A DNA stretch of 64,000 bases, from the NCBI GenBank assembly GCA_001599975.1, contig BCIO01000005.1:1364001-1428000 (forward strand). The letters run 5' to 3'. Origin of the DNA: Cystobasidiopsis lactophilus (Eukaryota > Basidiomycota > Agaricostilbomycetes > Agaricostilbales > Chionosphaeraceae). The translations under genes and the position numbers were made by a program. Positions within the stretch are counted from its first letter, which is position 1. Each line of letters begins with the position of its first letter. Positions 41,504 to 51,557 of this stretch are shown in pieces. Below the pieces are notes generated by a model, which was given only the letters and a program-made list of their open reading frames with translations, did not search any database and had not been told where the DNA came from.

Positions 41504-43135
41504 ATGGCCAACAAGCCTAGGAAGAGGGCTTCGTCCATCCAACAAGCGTGCGTTCTAAACACTCACTGTTATAATTGGAATATACTGAAGAGGGCGGGGG
41601 TGAGAACAGGTTGACTGAAGCCAGGTCGGACTTTGCCGCACAGAGTGCTCCCAACGCGCCTGTTGCAGCCAAGAGCCAGGATGGGTTGTTGTATGACCTC
41701 AAGACGTTCAAATGGATGCGCAGACCAGGTGAGTCCCTTATTGAGACGCGTTTAAACACTTTAATAAGGGGGACGCAAGCTTCATCGGCCAAAATGATCG
41801 CTCTCATCTTACTCCTCTGGCTCTCCTGGTCCTTCCTACTCCCTCAGCACCCAAACCCATTCAACAAGTTAATCCTCATTCAATACCCCTTACCCCGCCT
41901 ACTCAACGAAACCACTACGCATTACACCAAAGGGTTCGGGGACTGCTACTTCCTCGCCTTCTACGTCGTCGTCTTCTCCTTCGTCCGCCAGTCTTTGACC
42001 GAGTATGTGATTTTGCCTTATGCCAAGTGGTTGGGAGTGCCACCTAGCAAGTGGGTGAGGTTTCAAGAGCAAGGGTATGCCGTTTTGTATTGGGGCACAT
42101 TTGGAGCTTTGGGACTCGTACGTTTCCCTTCTCTCACTCTCAAAAAGACTCGTGGTTGATGGAGGAGGGAGGATAGTACATCATGGCCGACTTACCTATT
42201 TGGTGGTATCGAACGGACCAGTTCTGGATCGGCTACCCCCACGACAGAATGACGGCGGAGATCAAGACGTACTACCTCTTGCAGTTCTCTTACTGGCTCC
42301 AGCAAATGTTGGTCCTCGTCCTCCGCATCGAGAAGCCCAGGAGCGACTTTGTCGAGTTGATCATTCATGTGCGTCTCTCCTTTGGCAATTTGGGAGAGGT
42401 TTGATTGAGAGGGGAAACATAGCATGTCGTCACGCTTTGGTTGGTCGGTTGGAGCTATAACATCCACTTGACCTATATCGGAGTGGCCATCGTGCGTTGC
42501 TCCTCTTTAAAAGCACGGGTGCTCCCTTGCTTAGGTCCACGACCCCAACGCACAGTTCGTTTCGATGGACGTCCCAGACACTTTCCTAGCTGTGCGTCCT
42601 CATTCCTTCCTTCACTTTTTAGAAACACAAAAGTCTGAAAGTGGAAGGACGAGCAGCTCTCCAAATGCATCAATTACACAGTCTACCAACGCACCTCCGA
42701 ACTCACCTTTGTCTTCTTCCTAGCTATCTGGACGTTCGTTCTCCCCCCACTCCCTCTCCAACTTATTGAAACTGACGGTGGTGTAGGTATTTTCGACACT
42801 ACTTGAACCTCAAGATCCTCTACTCCGTCTACTCCGAATGGGACCTCCTCATTCCCGCCCATGTGAGGTTCTTCAAGCCGTGGTCAGACGTGTGGATGGT
42901 GTGGTGGATGAAGTGGCAGATCTTCGCCCCCATCCTCTTGCTTCAATTCGTCAACCTTTTGTAAGTCTACCCCCCTCTTTTGATGTGTGAGGAAGGGGCT
43001 GAGGGGGAGGGGAGGGACAGTTGGTATTACTTGATGTGGAGGATCATTGTGAGGATGGCTATGGGCCACGCGGCGGAGGACATGAGGGAGGAAGGCGACG
43101 ATGAAGAGCCGGTCAAGGAAAAGAAGAAGCAGTGA
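41504..43135 (+). CDS. LAG1: Ceramide synthase (Lag1/Lac1 type)
   Basis: The protein starts MANKPRKRASSIQQ and has the TLC-domain helices: KMIALILLLWLSWSFLLPQ, YFLAFYVVVFSFVRQSLTEY, YAVLYWGTFGALGL. The Lag1 motif is present: IWWYRTDQFWIGYPHDRMTA, TYYLLQFSYWLQQMLVLVLR, EKPRSDFVELIIHHVVTLWL with the catalytic His-His made by splicing at about 42369 to CATAG, then VHDPNAQFVSMDVPDTFLA. The end is a long cytosolic acidic/basic tail (EDMREEGDDEEPVKEKKKQ). The first intron was placed with a phase-0 donor (TGC-gttcta) to an acceptor at GAAGAG. The enzyme joins a fatty acyl-CoA to a sphingoid base in the ER. All later introns keep frame, so it looks whole. Confidence 0.93.
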
Positions 43136-43664
43136 TTTTCACACCTCTTTTCGCTGGAAGGAGGAGAAAATGGGAGGGCTCTCTCTCTTTTTTTTAATTG
43201 CTTCGTGCGAGAGCTCCCCCTTGGAAGCTTTGCATTTTTTTTCTGTTGAACTCTCCCCGTTTTCGTTTTAAGTTCTTGTTCTCCCTCGCCATGAACCGAG
43301 TGGCTGAGTGGGCTGATGAGAGTGAGTGAGGAGGGAAAGCTCAGGATGGGTCAGGGTGGCAAAAGGGGAAAGCGAAAAGGCTAGGGCTCTGAAAGTTACG
43401 AAAGCATTGTCCGAGTACAACAGTGCGAAAACCTGACCATGAGAAGAAAGGGAATTCGCCCTTGGATTGCTTTTGGTTTGGAGAGCAGCTTTTGAAGGAG
43501 GAGGAGAGAGTGCCTAGGCCTTTCCGGCGGCGCGATGTTTTGAAAGGGCCACTGTCTGCTGCGGGAAGGGAGGCCGAGAGCGTCCAGGGAGAGAGACGGC
43601 TTTGGAGAGTGCTTGTTGGAAGGTGGAGCTGCCGTTGGAAGGTGGGCGTTCTTGATGCTGCTCC
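43136..43664. other. Convergent intergenic region
   Basis: This is the 3' side of the ceramide synthase and of the first unknown paralogue. It is rich in G/A runs and contains a T8 run near 43190, a plausible transcript-end region. No gene seen. Confidence 0.45.
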
Positions 43665-45158
43665 TCAAGGCAGGTGGAAGACGAGGGGAACCTCGTCCGT
43701 GCCCGGTGGCGATCGTGTCAAGGTGGCATCAATGCGGGCCTTCAAGGCCTGGTCGGTGGCGATGTCTTGGTGCATAAAGAAATGAGCTAAAGCACGCAAA
43801 AGGGAAGTGGCAGTGCCCACCAAGTTTGTAAAGTCCGCCCATCATGACAAAGGCGATCCTATCAACGGGGCGCTGGTACACCTCGCGGAGCATGCCAAAA
43901 AGGTGGACCAGGTCCATGCCTAGAAGACCAGTAAAGTCAAAGTTAGGCGTCAACCTCACACTTTACCCACCTAAAGGACAAGACATACGAACGGAAACCT
44001 GCGACATACGTTCAGCTACAAAGAACAACAAGCTAGGTTCAAGAACTCACATTGCCGCCTTGAGTCTGAAGCTGAGCCTCCATTTTCAGCTTGATCGCTG
44101 GAGCCAGCTAATTCCCATGTCTCAGATGGACCCAAGCGGCGGCAGGTCGTAATCCTCACCTTCAGATGCCAGACACCGTCCAGATCTGAAATTTCGACAT
44201 TGCTGGACGGTGAGGGTGTGCTCGAGGAAGACGTCGCGCTAGGTCGCGTGCGGCGCAATTGAGTTTCGGGGCTAGGGCCTGCGTTGCCAGCTGCTCAACC
44301 GCTGCACTATATACGATACCCCCTTGCTACTCACTAAGATCATGATCGAGAAGTATTGGGTCCCTAGACGTGCCGCACGAGGATGGGCGCTTGGATTGGC
44401 GGGCAGCAGTGACAAAGTCGCCGAAGTCGGATCGAGCGGTCGACATCGGTTCGTCTTCACCGGTGGATTCATCTTCGGAGTCGTCAAAGGACTTGTCATC
44501 ACGTTCGATGGTGTGTCGCCTAACGTAGCGGCGGAGCTCTTTGAGTTGCTCGGGTAAGGTGGTGGCGCTCGGGCTGGGCCTGAAGCTCGCCATCTGGGTA
44601 GGCGAAATGGTGAAGGCGAAGTCTACAGAAGTGCCAAAGTCCTTCCACAAGCCCACAAGCGGTTTCTGGGCAGCAGACACATTGAGCTGGCAGCTTCGTG
44701 GCTCAAACGGAAGAGGGAGCGCACCGGCACAACAAGCCTGACGATGTCGTTCCATTTCGTTTTGGACCAGTAGTGCAGCTTGTAGGGCTTGTTGTAGCTC
44801 TTCATGATTCTGTCGATGCCTTGGGTCATTCTCTGCTCAGACACGATGTTTCCCAGCGCCTCTGTGGTCCGCCACTCTCTTTGAACTGACATTTGCCGAC
44901 ACAAAAAGACGAGACTCCCTCACTTTTAAGCTCTAAAACAATGGTGTTACCACCGTCGTGCTCCTTGTTGTGCAGCTGGCGCAGTGGGTTCGGTCGATAG
45001 CGTTCAACGTTCGGACTATGGACGACGAGCCCGCAAATGCCACACTGGTTCACGCCTTGAGTCATCACCAAGACAATGTAGTCTTTGCACGGCCTGTTCT
45101 CTATCTTGTCTCGGAGCTGGGTTTTGCAGTTTTGGTAGGATTCGATGGCTGTCGCCAT
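43665..45158 (-). CDS. Unrecognised zinc-motif protein, tandem copy A
   Basis: I do not recognise the family. About eight exons reconstruct one protein: MATAIESYQNCKTQLRDKIE, YIVLVMTQGVNQCGICGLVV, HSPN...LRQLHNKEHD, then REWRTTEALGNIVSEQRMTQ, KLHYWSKTKWNDIVRLVVP, KPLVGLWKDFGTSVDFAFTI, LPEQLKELRRYVRRHTIERD, an acidic/Ser stretch, SSNVEISDLDGVWHLK, LAPAIKLKMEAQLQTQGGN, GMDLVHLFGMLREVYQRPVD, RIAFVMMGGLYKL and an end in VPLVFHLP. A C-x2-C-x20-H-x3-H pattern (CGIC ... HNKEH) could bind zinc. All blocks recur in the same order in the gene beginning 741 bp upstream on the same strand. No signal peptide or membrane helix was seen, so a cytosolic or nuclear protein is likely. Confidence 0.75.
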
Positions 45159-45898
45159 TTTGAGGTTGAAACTTCGCCGAGCATGAACAAGAGAAATAGA
45201 ATATAGTCTCCAGTCCTGTGGTGCGTTAGACCACCCCAGATCTTGCGGGCTTCTCCATCGCAGTCAATGGCCGCATCTTTGACAGGCAACATGAGAACGC
45301 AATTCAAGAAGAATTTGAGAAAGCTGTCGGCCCGCGAGCTGAGCGGGCGTTTGAGTCTCGTTTCCACGGTGCACGTCTGACGCTCAAGACAGTTTGAAGG
45401 CTTGGGTCAACGTGGCTCAAACAGATGCGCAAAGCAAGAGTGGGAGCTCGAAATATTGAAGGGGAGCAATCGGAGGGCTTCGAATGGCGGGAGTCTTCGT
45501 CTAGCAGGTCTAACCTCAAACAGAGAGCACTGTGTAGCAGCATGGAGTCTTCAACTCCAGGAGCTGAGCGAAGCAAGAGAAAGCCAACCGCCGCGCTCAC
45601 GCTCAACCAGCCGGCTCAGTTGCCACCAAACTCATGGGAGCTGGTAAGCTCAGATGCTCCTCAAAAAATTGCCGTCTCATGGTCGGCAGAGCTCAGATAG
45701 AACGTGGATCTAGTCAGGAAAGGGGGGCCGACGATCAGGCAAGGCAAGAAAGAGAAATGAAAGGGCCAGTGAATGAATTGGGAAACAGTGTCCCGCTGCA
45801 CAAGCGTTGCACAACCTCCTCTCGAGTGAGGGAGAGCAACCATTTCGGAAGACTCTCGAGAGGGAAGCCAATGGGCGAGGCCAAGGCATGACGCCGGC
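45159..45898. other. Spacer between the two unknown paralogues
   Basis: The 740 bp between copy A's start and copy B's stop holds open frames on both strands but no block from the family. It should contain copy A's promoter and copy B's 3' end. Confidence 0.45.
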
Positions 45899-47378
45899 TC
45901 AAGGCATGTGGAGGACGATGGGCAACTTGGTGGCGCCAAGCGGCACCGTATCCTTGATGAACCTGCGGAGGTCTTCGGTGCTGGACATCTCTGCAGCCCA
46001 CACAGATCAGACGAGTGCCACTGAAAGCTAGGACGACAGCCCACCCAGCATGAAGAAGCCACCCATCACGAAATCGATCTTGGTTACGTGGCCCTCGTAG
46101 AGTCCGCTTAGCCACTCGACCAGCTTCTCGAACGTGGCATCTTGGAGCGCGTATCATCAGCCCGGTATCAAGTGGCAGTCGGAAGAGAGGCACTCACCGG
46201 TCAAAATCTTGCGGAGCCGATCTAGTCAGCAGACCAGGGGAAACTCAGCTCAGAGGCTACTTACAGATCCAGACATGAGCTTTCTGTCAGAAAGAACGAC
46301 GGAGGTGCACTGTTCTCGAAAGACTTAGACCGCAACAGCACTTCAAATGGCGAGCTCACCCGAATGTGCCAAACGCCGTCCTTGTCTTCGATCTCGACAG
46401 TGCAGGAGGGATTGAACGTCGAAGCGAGCGAAGCGGGGGTGAGAGTCGAGATGTGCGACTGCGCGCGAGACTCTGGGATCTCCGAGCCCGCCACACTGCC
46501 TGCGAGTCAGCCAGAACGTTGGCTCAGCTACATAGATGGGAATACGATGAAATGACGACGCACCTGACTGTCCAGACGAATCACGGGAGGGAATGAGGCT
46601 GGGAGGGCGCGCGGACGAAGTCTTGCTGGGCGCAGGCGGTGGAACAAAATTGGTGCCCAAGACTTCAATATCCGAGCCGTCCGTATCCGACACCTGGTCA
46701 TCGTCGTCGTCCTCCTTGATATAGCTCTCGGTCAGGGTGGATTTCAGCTTCAGGTTGTACTCGCGCACAAAGCGGCGCAGCTGGTCGGCAGGTGTAGCGA
46801 GGACCTTGGGATCCAGGGCAAAGCGTCGAAGCTGGTCGGGGCGGACGGTGAACGCGAAGTCGGCCGACAATCCAAACTGGCGCCACAGGTCCTTGCTATG
46901 CTCCTGAGAGTGGCGTTGAGTCAGGCTTCGTCCGAATGATGAGAGTGAGGACACGAACCGGCGCCACGTCTCGGACGACTTGCTCCCAATCTTTCTTCAC
47001 CCACCAAATCAAGTTGTATTGTCTCTCGTCGCTGGTCATGATCTTGTCAATGATGGCCTTGATCTGATCTTTGCCCTTGTTGCTCAACGACTCTGTTTTG
47101 CGAATCATGAGGCTCGGAGGCCGCGGTCAAAGAACGGCGGACTCACTGTTGAACTCCAAAGTAATGACATCGTCATGATCGTGGCTGAGGTGATGGGCGT
47201 GCCTCAGGTTGTGGACGCCAGACTTGACAGAGGCCGGGCAGTGAAAATGGGTGCCGCACAAGAGACAGTGGTTCACGGCCCAATTCATGACCACCACAGT
47301 GAAGTTGGATCGAGGACGGGCCACCATCCTATCCGCGAGCTTCTTCTCGATGTACTCTCGGTCTTTGGTCGACACCAT
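45899..47378 (-). CDS. Unrecognised zinc-motif protein, tandem copy B
   Basis: This copy follows copy A's order block by block. N-terminus: MVSTKDREYIEKKLADRMVA, FTVVVMNWAVNHCLLCGTHF, HCPA...NLRHAHHLSHDHDD (again C-x2-C-x20-H-x3-H), VITLEFN. Next: KGKDQIKAIIDKIMTSDERQ, YNLIWWVKKDWEQVVRDVAP, EHSKDLWRQFGLSADFAFTV, RPDQLRRFALDPK, PADQLRRFVREYNLKLK. Then an acidic spacer (KEDDDDDQVSDTDGSD), NPSCTVEIEDKDGVWHIR, ATFEKLVEWLSGLYEGHVTK, IDFVMGGFFML and a last exon MSSTEDLRRFIKDTVPLGAT ending LPIVLHMP. Introns sit at the same places as in A (for example right after VxP before the LWK/LWR block), which shows common origin rather than chance similarity. Identity is modest, so the pair is old or fast-changing. 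Confidence 0.75.
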
Positions 47379-47820
47379 GGCTGGCTGTTGCAGAGCAAGC
47401 GACAGGCAATCGGAAAGGTGCCGTCACACTGCGAAGCGGGCCATGTGGAGAGCATCAATTGAGGAAGGTCCGCCGAGATCTCAGTCAGTCAAAGGAAGCA
47501 AATGGTCAAGGGCAGCTGTCAGCGAGCAGCAGAGCGCGCAGGGCCGCTGGAGTCGCGTTTTTCGAGGCCATTTGCGCGCAGACTACTAGAGTAAGTAAAA
47601 TGAGATGTCACCAGAGGCAGAGACACTGTTCATGGCCGTGCCAGGAAGAAGCCGAGCGATCCCGCGAAGAGAGAGATTTGGCAACGTCGCTGCTCATGGT
47701 TTTCCCAGCCGGTACTTTTGATCAGAGAGTCTAAGAAGAGGGTCTAATTGATGGCCATGCACGAAAAGCCCAGCGGATCCCGCTTCGCGCCCATCCCAAG
47801 TCTTCGCCACCACCGTGCCA
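47379..47820. other. Intergenic, nothing recognised
   Basis: This lies between copy B's start and the stop of the F-box-like gene; it should hold copy B's promoter. No exon was found. Confidence 0.45.
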
Positions 47821-49392
47821 TCAGTACTCGGAAGCGCCCGTATACGCTCGCTGTGCTCGTTCCCTGTAATAAAGCCGGTCAGCGGGTGATATTGTGGAAG
47901 AGGAAGTAGGCGGTTACCTCTTGATGAGCTCCCGCAGCTCAGGCGAGAGCTCGGGTTCACCTCGATACAAGGCGAGTGGCGTTGTCTGGCCCCAAGCGAC
48001 AATGGCAACCGTAATCTGGAGCTTGAGCCCAGACTGCCTGGGGAAGGGCATGGCGTGCGCCAGCTTCGTCTGGACGACCCAATACGTTTCTTGGGCGGAC
48101 ATCGGCCACTTCCACCTCAAAACTAGTTCCACCACCTGAAGCTTGGCCGATGCTCGGTCAAGTGCGCGTAATATAGGCGTTACTCGATCGAGGTACGTTC
48201 GGAGAGTGTTCGAAATGGTCGGCGGGAAGAGAAGGGTGAGGTGGGTGATGGGAAAGCGGAGGATGCTGAGGACAGCTCTTTCCAGGGAGGGCTCGATGTC
48301 TCGCAGATAGTGATCGTCGTTCTTAACGTCGAAAGGAGCTTCGAAAGAAAGCTTCATGCTGCGTAGGGCGGGCAGCGGTGATGGCAGCATGGGCGCGCGT
48401 CGGGCAAACCAGTGCTGAAAGGTGCCGGTTCAGGTTCACTTGCATCAACCAGAGGTAGCTGCCAAAGATGGAGAGAGAAGTCCTTGATGGACCCGGGCAG
48501 ACCCGCCAACAGCGCGTGCACCAACGAAGTTGGTAAGAGGTCGATCCGGGCCGTCACCTTTTCCAGCTTGGCAAGGTGCGACAGATGAATCAAATCGAGG
48601 TTCTCAAAGACCGCTTCGTGCCCGTTGAATTGGTCCGCAAGCTCCAAAGTGTGAAGCCCCGGCATCCCCAACGTGCTGAGCCAGCCGTATGTCTGGAAGT
48701 TGCGGAATGATGCTGTCTCGACGCTGTCCAGCACCCCTTCTTTCAAACCATCGAAGAATGGCGCGAGGTCGGTCGGAGAGCTGGCAGATGCCGCACACGA
48801 GAGGTCGAAGTGAATGACGGTGCTGGGAATCGCCTGTGCGACCAACGTCAACGCTTCTGCTGGTGTGTTTTCGGCGACGTAGATTCCTATCGAGGTGATG
48901 TTGGCGTAAAACTGGAGGGCGTAGAGGATGGGAAGAACAGGAGGCGGGTACGACGGATCCTCATCCCAGTGGATCGATTGGAGGTTGAAGTTGAAGGCGC
49001 GTATGTAGTCTCCGAAGCGCTTGATGTGGTAGTCGAGGAAGGCTTAGGATAAACAGAACAGAGTCAAGCACTACTACGGGCAAGAAGCGAGGTGGAAACG
49101 CATGCTCACCTCGGCTGTCTAGCACCTGGCAGCGGGCCTCGAATTGATCCTCTAGAGACTCGCTCTCCTCTAGGATAAGCGGGCCATAAGGTCCATTCTG
49201 CCTGATATTGAGCATTCGGAAAGTCTCTTGCAGACAGCCCGAGCGTGTCGCTTTGCTGCACACCGACAGAGAGCGCAGGTCAGAAGGCGACAGCAATCTG
49301 AGGATGTAGTAGAGCACCGTCAGAGGTAGACTCTCTAGCGAGGGCGGCATCGTAGGTGGCGGCAAGTGGACGATGGAAGACATGAAAGTCAT
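47821..49392 (-). CDS. F-box-like protein, copy 1
   Basis: The N-terminus carries an F-box-like helix pair: LESLPLTVLYYILRLLSPSD, LRSLSVCSKATRSGCLQETF. A second exon reads FLDYHIKRFGDYIRAFNFNL, and leucine-rich strand/helix alternation follows (FRNFQTYGWLSTLGMPGLHT, LELADQFNGHEAVFENLDLI, HLSHLAKLEKVTARIDLLPT), as in F-box/LRR-type fungal proteins. The end is RWKWPMSAQETYWVVQTKLA, PLALYRGEPELSPELRELIK, then a short last exon ERAQRAYTGASEY with stop 47821-47823. F-box proteins recruit targets to SCF ubiquitin ligases through Skp1; the target is unknown. Three ATGs (49392, 49383, 49350) could start it. It shares its fold order with the gene at 51558-53435. Confidence 0.7.
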
Positions 49393-49880
49393 ATCGCTTT
49401 AGAAACGCCACACAGCCGCTTGAAGCATCCAATCTTGACATCAATTTGAACAGTGTCATTTGAACTCACAAAAACGAGCCTGAGCAATGAATAGAACGCA
49501 GAAAAATCACATCTTGACAGCATCAGCATTGTTCCTTTCCCTCCGAACTCCGAGCGTAACCAAATGGGACGGCAGAGAGCAGGAGGCCGGTTCTTGAGCA
49601 TATTGCAGGAATACACGCCACAGGGCCATATGAAGGCCGAGCGGTTCATCTCTTTACAAGCGACCGCGGTTGCTAGGGCGCACTCTTCTTGCCAAGCGAG
49701 CCAATGGCTGAGACCCCTTTGCCGAGGTCTTGGTAAGGTCGCGGAGTACCAGTGTAGGGGCCAAACTTGTGCCTTTTCGCTGGTGGCGACTGCCCATCAG
49801 CAACATTCGTTTTGAGAGAGATGGCGTCGGGACATTTACCTCCGGGTGCTTCTGCTCGTGCCTTTGCGAATGGACTAGTG
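49393..49880. other. Intergenic, nothing recognised
   Basis: This is the promoter side of F-box copy 1 and the 3' side of the SMP-30 gene. No exon was seen. Confidence 0.45.
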
Positions 49881-51029
49881 TCACCGTCTGAAGCTGGGTG
49901 GGACGATCGAAAGACCGACGACGAACACCTTGCCCCAGTTCTCGGGGTCCTTCTTTTTCAATCCGGGAATGATGTTGTCCGTTCCGGCAGTTGTAATGTA
50001 GACATCCTTGAAGTCTCTGCCGCCAAAGGAAGCGCAAAGAACGCATAACGCCGGGCAGTCTATTTGGCCAACAATCTTGCCCGCATTCTCGGAGCGGTCA
50101 CCCGGGTCGACGATGAGCACGTTGCTTTCGCCGGTGGCCATGGCGATGTAAAGGAAGCCACGCGAGTCAATATGCGATCCGTCCGGAAGGCCAAGATGAG
50201 TTGGAAAGGCGATAAGCACCCGTTCGTTGCTGATCGTGCCTGATTCGAGGTCGTAATCGTAAGCTAGAATGTTGCGTAGCTCGGAGTCGGTCACATAGCT
50301 GGCTTTACAAAGTTAGTTTGACTCATCTTGAGAAGCGGTAGGCAGGCGAGGCTTGCAAAGTTTTATTCTGTTGGGTAATTCAGGTTCAGGCGCTTGGAAC
50401 ACGAAGGAGCCCGCATCCTACATCATTACTGAAATTGAGGCCATTTGGAGAGTGTACATGTTCCAAGACTGAGCATTGAAATCAGTCCACAGTCGCATGG
50501 GGTGAATGAGGCGCGAACCTCGATGCAAGGTCCCGTCCGGATCAAAGCGGAAAAGAAAGCCAATGGATGCGAATGTGCCTCCCAGGCGCACCTGTCAACC
50601 CTGTTTCAATAAAAGGATCCATCGTGAGCCTTTCTGCGAACACACCATAGTGCCAGACCATAGGCGGCCTTTGGCATCAATGACCCCATCGTTGGCTCGA
50701 TAATCATTCTCTTCCTCGAGAGGGTAGTACTTGGCCAAGTAAGTGAGTCCTCCAGTCTCGAGGTTGATCTTGACTGGGCCCCGTTTGCCAGCGCCAATCA
50801 AGTGCGCATCGTCGCCCTCAATGAGACCAAGCACTCCCACGTCGTCCGCCAAATCCAGCACTTTCGTAGGAGACTTTGGCGCAGGGTCATTCTTCATATC
50901 CACAATGTACAGCTTCTGCTCCAGGAAGTCCTCATAGTAGAGAATATGCTTGTCTTGGTCATAGAGGAGCGATTCGCCGAGCACTGTGCGCGGACTATCG
51001 ATGAAGACAGTGCTGTCCAAGTGCTTCAT
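49881..51029 (-). CDS. SMP-30/gluconolactonase-like lactonase
   Basis: The start gives MKHLDSTVFIDSPRTVLGES, with the SMP-30 opening in which a Glu (GE) binds the catalytic metal. It continues LLYDQDKHILYYEDFLEQKL, YIVDMKNDP, GRLWSGTMV (the GRxWxGTM signature), LGGTFASIGFLFRFDPDGTL, HRVLEHVHSPNGLNFS (metal-ligand Asn, formed by splicing at about 50518) and YVTDSELRNILAYDYDLESG. Then LPDGSHIDSRGFLYIAMATG with the catalytic Asp, and a C-terminus ending VVGLSIVPPSFRR. This beta-propeller family hydrolyses sugar lactones such as gluconolactone or L-rhamnonolactone. The frame is open for 55 codons upstream of 51029, but the shorter start fits the family better. Confidence 0.86.
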
Positions 51030-51557
51030 GTTTCTAGACCTCGTAGTCTGGCAACAAAACAAGTGCACATCTCCAAGCTGGACAGGCGAAGTGGGGCAAA
51101 AGTTGCGGGAGCAGCTCCGACTCCGAAGGCAGGACAGAGGGCGATCAGAAAACCGCGCCAAAGCAGAGCAGATCGCCTTTGACAAATGCTCCAAATGGGC
51201 AACGAGGGTTTGAAAGGTCTCTAGGATGGCTGACTGTCGACAGGAGGCGCTTTCTGCCTGCGCTCAGAGTGGCGTCCACTGGAGCAAGTGGTATGGCGCG
51301 TTTCATGTGGCAAGACTTTGAGCAGCTACGCATCAAGAGCAAGCAATGCACCATTTCAAAGCAAGCAAATGCTCGCCGCCACAGGAAAACGCCGCGAGTA
51401 TGGGACAGCAAAGATCTGGAATCCATCTGGATCGACTTTGCGGCAGAAGACACAAAGAGCCAAAGAGCTGGCAACTCAGTGTGGTCAGAAACGACAAGAA
51501 GAGGCTGACGAGGAACCTGCCTCACGCAGAAGCTCGTGCCAATGACTCCAACAGGCC
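51030..51557. other. Intergenic, nothing recognised
   Basis: This sits between the SMP-30 start and the stop of F-box copy 2. Open frames exist on both strands but none with motifs or splice support. Confidence 0.45.

Noticed and set aside
44281-44335. tRNA-like D-arm sequence on the minus strand (TAGTGCAGCGGTTGAGCA)
   Set aside because: No B box (GGTTCGANTCC) or closing acceptor stem follows, and the stretch is an intron of unknown copy A with good GT and AG ends.
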